Shown: one piece after another, positions 56,201-64,000 of the stretch
Numbering within the stretch: position 1 is the stretch's first letter
How the letters are laid out: every line of letters begins with the position of its first letter
Source of the DNA: Primula veris
Taxonomy: Eukaryota; Streptophyta; Magnoliopsida; Ericales; Primulaceae
NCBI GenBank assembly: GCA_963682055.1
Contig: OY821745.1
Coordinates: forward strand, 23,681,342-23,745,341
Length of the DNA stretch: 64,000 nt
Reading direction: 5' to 3'
Notes under the pieces: generated by a model
What the model saw: only the letters and a program-made list of their open reading frames with translations
Database searches by the model: none
Told to the model about the DNA's origin: nothing
Position numbers and translations under genes: made by a program

Positions 56201-57272
56201 ACCATCACGTCTTTTGGATTTAAAGAAAACACTGTTGATCGGTGTATATATCTTAAGACGAGTGGGAGCAAGTTTATGTTTTTAGTCCTATACGTCGATG
56301 ATTTACTTATAGCCAGCAGTGACCTTAGTTTATTACGCGAAACTAAGAATTTTCTTTCTAAGAATTTTGAGATGAAAGATATGGGAGAGGCATCTTTCGT
56401 GATAGGAATTGAAATATTCCGTGACAGATCACGTGGATTGTTAGGATTGTCTCAAAAATCCTACATCACTCAAGTTCTAGAAAGATATAATATGCAGAAT
56501 TGTAGTTCTACTGTTGTTCCTATACAAAAGGGAGACAAGTTCAGCTTAAGTCAATGTCCCCAAAATGAACTCGAACGTAACAGTATGAAAAACATTCCTT
56601 ATGCCTCTGTGGTTGGGAGCTTAATGTATGCTATGGTCTGTACAAGACCAGATATTAGTTTTGCTGTTGGGATGCTAGGAAGATACCAAAGCAATCCGGG
56701 ACTAGATCATTGGAAAGATGCAAAGAAAGTATTGAGGTACTTGCAAGGAACCAAAGATCACATGCTCACTTATAAAAAAAACCGATCACCTTGAAGTGGT
56801 TGGCTTTACAGATTCAGATTATGGTGGTTGTTATGATACTAGGGTAAGCACTTTTGGCTATATTTACCGTCTAGCCGGAGGAGCCATTTCATGGAAAAGT
56901 GCTAAGGAAGGTACCCTAGCAACATCCACCATGGAGGCTGAGTTTATAGCCTGTTATGAAGCTTCAAATTATGGTTTATGGCTGCGTAACTTTATTTCAG
57001 CCTTGGCAGTGGTTGACTCCATCTCCAAGCCACTGAAAATTTATTGTGATAACGCCGCTGCGGTATTCTTTTCAAAGAATGACAGATATTCAAAAGTTGC
57101 AAAGCACATTGATATGAAGTATCTGTCGGTTAAGGAGGATGTTCAGAAGAAAAAAGTATCAATTGAACACATTGGTACAAGTGTTAATATAGCAGATCCA
57201 CTAACAAAAGGCCTACCACCAAAGACATTCATTAAACATGTTGAAGATATGGGTCTTGGTAGTAGCATTTAA
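53220..57272 (+). pseudogene. Copia gag-pol with two stops and one frameshift
   Basis: Gag starts PLFDGTNFSEWNEQVQFSLG, without an upstream in-frame ATG in this exon. Stops are TAG at 53510 and TAG at 53741 (both explainable as a Gln codon with C-to-T). From 53795 the frame is open for 999 codons: zinc knuckle [14 protein letters not shown]; protease [13 protein letters not shown]; preintegrase [13 protein letters not shown]; integrase with [20 protein letters not shown] and [14 protein letters not shown] with [38 protein letters not shown] and [10 protein letters not shown]. An A8 run (56774-56781) shifts the frame before RNase H (TDSDYGGCYDTRVSTFGYIY, STMEAEFIACYEA, YCDNAAAVFF), which ends at 57272 with NIADPLTKGLPPK nearby. 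Catalytic residues are present but the polyprotein is broken. Confidence 0.95.
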
Positions 57273-57623
57273 AGTTTAATGGGTGGTTTTGCTTAGTGCT
57301 TATATGTTTGATACATTTTGATATCATTACTGAATTTCTGAATAAATATAATTTCTGTTAAACGTTATGTTTTACATGCATGTATTATTTATGTGACAGA
57401 AATAGTCTTTCCTCAAAGACATTATGGGACTATTACAAGATAACTCACATTAAAGGTTTTTCAATATAAATTGTTAGTATAGTAGTACATGGAAGGAACC
57501 ATACTCTTGATGTAGTATGGAACCGCCATGACTCTTACTGACGATTTGTTTAGGAAAGCATGTCATATTATAATTGCGCTCTTATGATTGCTTATGAAAT
57601 GTTCAATAGACCAAGTGGGAGAA
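57273..57623 (+). other. Copia 3' UTR and polypurine tract
   Basis: Non-coding; ends in the purine tract AAGTGGGAGAA (57613-57623) directly before the LTR start TGTAAG. Confidence 0.8.
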
Positions 57624-58089
57624 TGTAAGAATTAATCTCTAACCAAGAGTTACAATACATAAATTCTTGGTCATTAGTGTGTTCTTTTGACATTCATAGG
57701 TTAAAATGTTTATGACTTAGTGGTAATGAATGGTGAGTTACAACCTTTCATTTCTTGACATTATGGATGCTCAAGATTGATCCTACCATGATGGATAGTT
57801 GAGATCGGAAAGTCTTTTCATGAGGTTGAGTCCACTCCCCACCTATATAAAGGACTCAAATCCATCACTTTGAGACACACCAAAAAATATAAGAAATAGC
57901 ATAGGTAAGGGGGAGAAACTCAACAATCAAGTCCGTGTTCAAGTCCCGAGCTCACAAGCATTCCCATGGCTCAAAGTATGCCTTTCGACATACTTTTCGT
58001 AACGTTAAATGTATGATCATCATGTAGGAATAAGATCATAGCTTATTATGTTTGTAACATAATTATATAAGTTATAATATAGACTTACA
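57624..58089 (+). repeat. 3' LTR of the short-LTR copia
   Basis: 466 bp, TGTAAGAATTAATC...GACTTACA. It keeps the terminal TGTAAG that pairs with CTTACA at the other end; the 5' LTR has TGTTTG instead. Confidence 0.95.
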
Positions 58090-58554
58090 CTTGACACTCT
58101 AACTTGGGAGATTTTCTCTTGCGAAATGCTATCTGTTTTGAAACTTCATGGAAATCTTTTTCTTAAAATTCCGGATTCTTCATGTCTTCCGTGTTTAAAG
58201 ACTTTAAACCTTCGACGTGTGTCTTTCGGTGTTTTGTCTAGACATGTTTTGTCATTTCCGATGTTCCACGTACTTGATGATTTAGAGCTTGTTAATTGTG
58301 ACTTAGAACCCTACTAACAGGAATATTTTGATTCGAAGATGTAAATGTTTCATACTCGTGATCAATGCTACTAGTCTTTTATGCTTTGAGTTTCTAGAAT
58401 CCGGAGCTAGAGAGATCTGGATTCATCATTTGAAAGGTGGTGAATGGGTTGGGTTTCGGTTGACCCATACTATTTTAATGATTTTACAATTTATCTTTTC
58501 GATGATATAATGTTCGGTCTTTTACAAAAAGAGAAAATTTATATTTCAGAACTT

Positions 58555-59610
58555 AAAATGATGGATCATTCGATAACGAAGCCACTGGTTCAAGAGAAAG
58601 TCGATTTGAAGTTCGACAAGTAAGTTACGAATTTTCGTAAAATATAAGGCACGCACTGGTGTTATCAAGGCAAGCACTGGTGCTTCACACGGTGAAAACT
58701 GACAGAATGTTCCAGAGGCCCAAGCACTAGTACTTCATGGTTAAAGCACTGGTGCTTTAGATTTCAGGAACTCCAACCCACCAGCAAGCACTGCCGCACT
58801 GGTGCTTCAAGTTGAAGCACTAGTGCTCCAGTACACAGATTCATAAAATAGCTTTTTAGATTTTTCGAACAATGGGTTTTATCTATTGGATATAACATAT
58901 AACCAATCCAAATGCTCGTATGGTGTCCAATGGTTATTTTGGGCTACATATACACCTTCATCTCTCTCCCATATCACCAAGAATCAATCCTAACTTCCAT
59001 TAAAACATAACTTTGGCTCAAACTCCATCAAATATCACAAATTAGCTTAGTTAGAAGTAATCAAATAGTGAGGGTTGTTCTAGTATTTGAAAATATTGGT
59101 AAAACTCAAATTATAAGCTCAAAATTGAAAGAGTGATTGGATATAGGCTTAAAAGTTAATTTGTGACTTAAAGCTCTGGATTAAACATTCGAGTTTACTC
59201 AAGGTTTCAGAGGGAGCTATTAAGTTGGGGTTTTGTATACTCTTGCACTTATATCAAGATTGTATTCTCGGGTAGTGGGTTAGAAAATCAATTGATTAGC
59301 TCGGTAGGATTTGTAATGTTGGGAAGAAAATTATAGTGAAATACTCGATAAATTTATTTTCAAGAAGAGGAAGTAAACGGGTTTGCCGGACCTCTATATA
59401 TCGAGGTGTCAATCTCTCTTCATTTACTCTTTACTTTCCTCAACTTATTTATTTGTGATTGTGTCGTTTGCTTCAACTTATTTATTGTTTATCATCGTAT
59501 ATTTATTATTGAAAGTAGATATCGAGCTAGTTGCCTTGTTAATTACGCTTAGAATTCAATTCAGGGAAAAGCGCTTAAAAACTTATTCACCCCCAATTTA
59601 AGGTTTTGCC
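58555..59610 (+). mobile_element. Probable solo copia LTR (copy 2)
   Basis: Second copy of the LTR-like sequence at 31890-32953, with the same GCACTGGTGC motifs (58655-58835), the ACCTCTATATATCGAGG segment and the TTATTCACCCCCAATTTAAG end. It moved with the segmental duplication and is not a separate insertion. Confidence 0.6.
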
Positions 59611-60005
59611 ATCTCGGGCCAACACTGGAGATAGTCGGAGCTGCAGCCTCCTCCGCCCTCATTTTGATAAAAAAAAATTAAGAAAATATACAATTTTACA
59701 ATATATATTGATTAAAGTCTTCAAATATTAGCTTTTCAACCCCCCCATTTACCAAAATTTAAAGTCTGTAACCCTTTAAATTTTTTGGTTTCGTCCATGT
59801 GTACTTAAACAAACAATAACAAACTATCTCGGGTGGGTTGGGTCCCCCAACTCGAACCCAAAAAATATTTTTCCTACCACTCGAGATCCCTTGGGTTGAC
59901 GGGTTTTACACCCACTCCTAAATTAATTGAGAGTTTCTATGATCCAATCTGTTTTCTTAACAATACTCTTGTTACATACTCCTATGGTAATTATAACTAA
60001 GAACT

Positions 60006-60512
60006 AAGAAATAATCTCAAATATCTCTAAAAACCTACATATATTGTTCTTGATATAAAGTTGTAGCAGCAAAAAATATAACTAACCCAGAAGAAAGAAT
60101 ACAAATTCTAATGAAGGGGTTCTTTAGTATGAATATCGTATAAATATCAACGAAAAGGAAAGAAAAAAACTACATCTATTAATTAGAATATGAAAACAAA
60201 AAAGTAAGTATTGCTAATTTATTTCTAATTTTGTGAAAAATATTTATCTAGATTTGTGTAATAATACTTATTAGTTATAGGTTAGGAAGAAAGACGGAAA
60301 GAGTGAGAGGGAACAATATAATATTATTATCCTAGGGTTACCTAAGCAAGATACCTAATAGTAAGGAGCAAGACTCTACTATAACCTTTTACAATTTTCT
60401 AAAATCTTCTACAACACTCTTTCTTATACCTCTTGAGTTATTCGTATTCATGTAGTCGATTTGATTCGAGTTCATTCGCAGTGCTAAATACATAAAAACC
60501 TTAGGGCCGAAA
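60006..60512. other. Intergenic, nothing recognised
   Basis: AT-rich, no supported gene. It ends in TTAGGGCCGAAA just before the gypsy LTR. The TSD of that element cannot be read because its right end is outside the window. Confidence 0.5.
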
Positions 60513-60981
60513 TGTAACATCCCGTATTTTTATAAATGGTTTTATTTATGATTTAATTTATCCAAAAACGTTTTCTTCAAAATTTTACCAAAAACCGGTC
60601 ACTCGACTAATTTTTAGCCAAAAACCGAAACTCTTCCGAAAAACTTTATTTTAAAAACCGGTTACTAATTTTACTAATAAAAAGGACCCAATAGATTTGT
60701 TTCTAAAGATTTGTTATTTTTGAGTAGTAAAACAATATTTTTGGATTAAGCGTTAACTTTTAGAACTTTGGGGACCAAATAGTTCGTTACCTCAAACTAT
60801 ATCAAAACAGCTTTTTATAAACCTTCCAGCCACTTTTCAAAAGCAAAAACCAGCAAAATACAGAAGAGAGAAGAAGAGAGAGAGAGAAGAAGAGAGAAAA
60901 AGAAGAAGAAGAAGAAGAGGAAAAGGAAACCACCGTTAGCGGGCTTATACCGGAAGCATCTCCTCTACGCACTAAGGTAAC

Positions 60982-61115
60982 GGGGGTTATCCATTGCGAC
61001 TAGACGAGGGTGTATGTTAGGATTAGGTTTTACGTTTATTAGAAATTGGGGGTTATCCATTGCGACTAGACGAGGGTGTATGTTAGGATTAGGTTTTACG
61101 TTTATTAGAAATTGG
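60982..61115 (+). repeat. 65-bp tandem duplication in the LTR
   Basis: GGGGGTTATCCATTGCGACT through TTACGTTTATTAGAAATTGG occurs twice in a row with no visible change. The solo LTR has one copy, so the duplication is recent and specific to this element. Confidence 0.95.
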
Positions 61116-61569
61116 GGGTTTTACCTTTTATAGTAATTATGTTCTTATATTGTTAATTGGGGTTAGTTGTTACACTTTTAATTTCATTTATTGGAATAGT
61201 AGAGGTTGAGACCTTAGATGTATTGATTTCGGATTGATGAGAATATTGATGGGTTTGCGTGTTTTATGCGTTAAATATATGTTATTATGGTTGTTGATAG
61301 AATTGGATGAAATATTGTTGAATAGAGATGAGTTTTAGATGGTGCATACTAGGTGTTTGTTAAAATGCCCGAATGGGATTTTACGCTATTGAAGTCGTTT
61401 GGCTAGTTGCGAATCTAGTACATGTGGTTATATGTTATGTTGTATTACGTTACGTGACGTATGAGATGGTGTTATTTGATTGATATAATATTATTGGCCG
61501 AGGCCGTATGAGAATGTGTTATTTGCGTGGATTTATATTATTGGCCGAGGCCTTGTGTGTTAGCTGTAG

Positions 61570-61935
61570 TGGCAATGGTCTCTGTCTCTCCCTAATTCCG
61601 GGGACAGAAGACGGCCGAGGGGATAGGGAATGACTCGTCTTACGGACCGGGGCGAGTGGCGTGAAAGGTCCCAGTGTGCACTATTTACTTTTATGTTAGC
61701 AATGGTCTATGTCTCTCCCTAATTCCGGGGACATATGACGGCCGAAGGGATAGGGAATGACTCGTCTTACGGACTGGGGCGAGTGGCGTGAGAGGTCCAA
61801 GTGCGCACTATAAATCTACTTTTATGTTGCAATGGTCTATGTCTCTCCCTAATTCCGGGGACATATGACGGCCGAAGGGATAGGGAATGACCTACCTTAC
61901 GGACCGGGGTAGGTGGCGTGAGAGGTCCATGTATG
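61570..61935 (+). repeat. Three-unit tandem repeat in the LTR
   Basis: Units of about 120-130 bp with GCAATGGTCTATGTCTCTCC, TAATTCCGGGGACATATGAC and GGGATAGGGAATGACTCG. Same array as at 722-1083 on the minus strand. Confidence 0.93.
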
Positions 61936-62486
61936 CTTTAGATGTGTGTTGATGTTAGTTAATTTATTTAAATTATCATAGTTGTGGAATGTCGTTATAT
62001 TCTTTTTATTCGTAGATTATCGTAGTTGTAGAATGTCATTATATTTCTTTTTATACGTCATTTATCGTAGTTGTAGAATTTGTGAGTTCTAGCATTTATG
62101 GGATGGAGTGACGGTATCTGTGGTGCCGTCCCGTCTAGTTATGTGCGTGGGACTCACCGTTACAATTTTTGTCTTTCAGGTACAAATTAGCTTGAGGCGT
62201 TGGCTAGGTGCATTAGCGCGGTATTGCATGGGTTCGGGCTTTTGCTTTCTTTTCATGTATATTTTATTTTGAGGTTGTAGCCTACGGGCAATTTACATTC
62301 GTTTATCTTATCTCGTCTTGTAGCCGCGTTTGGCAAATACTTTTATTTATTGTTTAATTGTTCCTTTAGCTCGCAAGTCTTTTCTTTTAAAAATTTTAAT
62401 TTTGTACCAACAGGTTTCGTTTTCCTTTTATTTAAAAAGGTCATGCCTCGATATCCTCGTCTTTTGGATTTTGGGGTGTGACAAGT

Positions 62487-62498
62487 TGGTATCAGAGC
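62487..62498 (+). other. Primer binding site, initiator-Met tRNA
   Basis: TGGTATCAGAGC three bases after the LTR end. Confidence 0.93.
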
Positions 62499-63710
62499 TA
62501 ACTAGGTTCTTGTATACTTTGGGACGACGGGAAGATGAGTAACCATTGGACCAAGATCCATTGTATCAAATTTTACAAAACTTTTTCCAAAAACTCTATC
62601 TTTTCTAAAAGCGGGGGGTTGCATTTAGCTTAAGACATGTAGCTAGAATTTAGTAGTAGTTGATGAAAGGAAAGTTCACATGTGAGGCAAGTTGGGGACA
62701 GTGAGGACGCTTGTTGATCCCGGCTCGCCGAACTAGTGAATAGACCTTTCGTCGGTATGGGTGAAGGAATACCTTAGCGATGTGGAATTCTAGAGTATGC
62801 GAGGACGCTCGGGTGCTTTAGGATAACGTATCGTGATGGGTTATCCCTCGCTCTTTTGTGTTGTTTGTATGCGTGTGTGGATTGAAATAGTGTGTATGAG
62901 GTGTGAGTTCACATGTCTAGTAGTAGCGGTGTATTAAAGTGCGAAAATTGTGAAGTTGATGATTTTACGTAGTGCGTTTCCATATTATTAACATGTGTGT
63001 TAATGTACATTTTATGCGAATGGATGTTGATCGTAATAAGTTTGTGGACTTAAATGGCTTATTTGTGTAATATATGCCATGTAGGATTTTACGAGTGTTG
63101 AGAAATTTTGCGTTTTTGAATCTTTATTTTCTGCAGAAAAACGATCGGTCGTTTGCCCAAAACGATCGGTCGAAATTTTTCTGTCCCTCTGGAAGAAATT
63201 GCACCAAAAACGATCGGTCGTTTGCCCAAAACGATCGGTCGAAATTTTTCTGACTCTCTGGAAGAATTCTTACCAAAAACGATCGATCGTTTTCCCAAAA
63301 CGATCGGTCGAAATTTTGGTGATCTCACTGGAAGAATCTTGATCCAAAACGATCGGTCGTTTTGTCCAAGACGATCGGTCGTGTTCTGGCTATTTTGCTA
63401 TTTTTCTCGTTATACTTCAAACGCTCATAACTTCTTCGTTTTAACTCCGATTCTGATTCCGCTTGAAGCGTTGGCTTCGTTTTTCAGTACTCTATCTTTC
63501 TGGCGTTTCAGAATTTTCGTTTTCTATTTTTGGAAAAGTCAAGGCGTTTTATCGTCGAAATTGAGAATTCGTAAAATCAGTTTTTGAACCTTAGAAAGCT
63601 TGATAAAGTGATTGATTTGTAAACCGAGCTTTTATCATGTATGAATATACATGTACGAGTAGTAGTGTCGAGTAAAACAACTAAATTGTCGGTTTTAAAT
63701 GTATGTAGTA
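62499..63710 (+). other. Gypsy leader, 1.2 kb
   Basis: Non-coding stretch between PBS and gag. Holds the CGATCGGTCG array at 63141-63381. The 144-codon open frame across the array is a result of the 69-bp period and is not taken as a gene. Confidence 0.7.
63141..63381 (+). repeat. Eight-copy ACGATCGGTCG array, 69-bp period
   Basis: ACGATCGGTCG (one copy ACGATCGATCG) at about 63141, 63162, 63210, 63231, 63279, 63300, 63349 and 63371. They form pairs 20-22 bp apart, repeating every 69-70 bp with AAATTTT and CTGGAAGAA between pairs. The core CGATCG is palindromic. Confidence 0.95.
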
Positions 63711-64000
63711 ATGGCTATTACTACAAGGACTGGTGGAAGGAGACCAGCTACACGCGGGGGCGCATCACCATCAAGCGGTGCGGCTACCCGAGGTGGAGCA
63801 AATGTAAGAGGAGGAAGAGCTTCAAGGGGACGGGGAACAACTCGAGGAAGAAGGGCTACTAGAGGTCGTGGGGGAAGAGGTAACACTAATGCCCTACTAC
63901 CTGAGCAACCCGAGGCGGAGGTAGAGGTTGAGAATGTTGATGAGGAAGTGAATGTGGAAGAAGAAGAGACCTCTGCACCAGAACCGGAAACGGTCAATGC
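63711..64000 (+). CDS. Gypsy gag, N-terminal part (runs off window)
   Basis: ATG at 63711 gives MAITTRTGGRRPATRGG followed by RGG/RGR-rich sequence (GGANVRGGRASRGRGTTRGR) and then an acidic stretch with EAEVEVENVDEEVNVEEEE. A basic RGG-type N-terminus is common in gag of large plant gypsy elements and may bind RNA. Position after PBS and leader supports gag. Open to the window edge; capsid and zinc knuckle would follow outside. Confidence 0.75.
   Translation, partial: MAITTRTGGRRPATRGGASPSSGAATRGGANVRGGRASRGRGTTRGRRATRGRGGRGNTNALLPEQPEAEVEVENVDEEVNVEEEETSAPEPETVN

Larger units (their letters stand above)
51745..58089 (+). mobile_element. Ty1/copia retrotransposon with short LTRs, TSD CTTGA
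   Basis: LTRs 51745-52209 and 57624-58089, PBS 52212, polypurine tract before 57624, TSD CTTGA (51740-51744 and 58090-58094). It is inserted in the plus-strand F-box gene of segmental copy 2; the uninterrupted site is in copy 1 near 31418. The LTRs differ at roughly 15-20 positions, so the insertion is older than the 37-46 kb element. gag-pol carries two stops and one frameshift. Confidence 0.95.
51298..58515 (+). pseudogene. F-box/LRR/FBD gene, copy 2, plus strand, split by copia
   Basis: ATG at 51298: MDKLISLPDDLIFITLSFLP, YTRWKYLFIYVPFLDFDIF; stop at 51571. Gene sequence continues to 51744, is interrupted by the copia, and resumes at 58090 with LKLHGNLFLKIPDSSCLPCL, KTLNLRRVSFGVLSRHVLSF and HVLDDLELVNCDLEPY (to 58317). 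A piece with INATSLLCFEFLESGAREIW follows to about 58430. Split by the insertion and frame changes. Confidence 0.8.
49103..60005. repeat. Segmental duplication, copy 2 (F-box region)
   Basis: Direct repeat of 26050-33327. It differs by a 2.7-kb deletion at 50480 (joined at a short CAA microhomology) and by the copia insertion 51745-58089 with TSD CTTGA. The copies diverge after GTAATTATAACTAAGAAC. Confidence 0.92.
60513..62483 (+). repeat. 5' LTR of the right-edge gypsy element
   Basis: TGTAACATCCCG...TTTGGGGTGTGACA, 1971 bp. Contains a GA-rich tract (60860-60930), a 65-bp tandem duplication (about 60982-61115) and the three-unit repeat (about 61570-61935). Confidence 0.93.
60513..64000 (+). 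mobile_element. Ty3/gypsy retrotransposon, 5' part only
   Basis: 5' LTR, PBS, long leader and gag start; the rest lies beyond the window. The LTR is the same family as the solo LTR at 207-2019 but in the opposite orientation. No frame damage is visible in the part seen. Confidence 0.92.

Noticed and set aside
63153..63587. 144-codon frame with PKTIGR repeats
   Set aside because: Follows from the 69-bp period of the leader array; no upstream translation logic, and it lies between PBS and gag.

Overview
The window is plant nuclear DNA, almost certainly from a eudicot: it is AT-rich, split into introns and exons where cellular genes remain, and built mostly from nested LTR retrotransposons primed by initiator-Met tRNA (TGGTATCAGAGC next to several LTRs). 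It also holds F-box/LRR/FBD gene relics, plant-mobile-domain (PMD) gene relics and a FAR1/MULE transposase relic. No bacterial-type genes, CRISPR array or rRNA are visible. The species cannot be fixed from the sequence alone.

Layout. 0-2 kb: solo Ty3/gypsy LTR, minus strand (TSD GCGTT). 2.8-6.3 kb: heavily decayed Ty1/copia, an old relative of the intact element at 37-46 kb. 6.9-7.8 kb: PMD exons with a palindromic repeat array in the intron. 8.3-10.8 kb: FAR1/MULE transposase pseudogene with a C-terminal OTU-like segment. 10.9-26.0 kb: 5'-truncated SIRE-type copia with an extra 3' ORF. It is split by a Tekay-like gypsy element (11626-21651, TSD GTCTG), whose 3' LTR is itself split by a 1.3-kb foldback element. 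26.05-33.3 kb: first copy of a segmental duplication holding two divergent F-box/FBD genes and a copia LTR. 33.4-34.2 kb: a TRIM (TSD ATTTA) inside a MITE. 35.3-46.7 kb: a PMD gene as a long inverted duplication, one arm split by an intact copia element (37349-45792, TSD GATGT) with a 1459-codon gag-pol frame. 46.9-47.5 kb: a SINE-like sequence and another PMD fragment. 48.2-49.2 kb: a long hairpin and two exons of an unidentified gene. 49.1-60.0 kb: second copy of the F-box segment, with an internal deletion and a 6.3-kb copia (51745-58089, TSD CTTGA) in one gene. 60.5-64.0 kb: 5' LTR, leader and gag start of a large gypsy element of the same family as the solo LTR at the left edge; it runs off the window.

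No cellular gene here looks clearly intact. The best-preserved coding unit is the gag-pol of the copia at 37-46 kb. The F-box and PMD loci carry frameshifts and stops.

The most interesting signals concern how the copia elements organise their RNA. The element at 51.7-58.1 kb appears to start gag in its own LTR, through a 10-nt exon and an intron that removes the primer binding site. The element at 37.3-45.8 kb has about 1.18 kb of leader after its TATA box without a single ATG, a G-quadruplex-type hexamer array in U3, and a hairpin where a tRNA primer site is expected.
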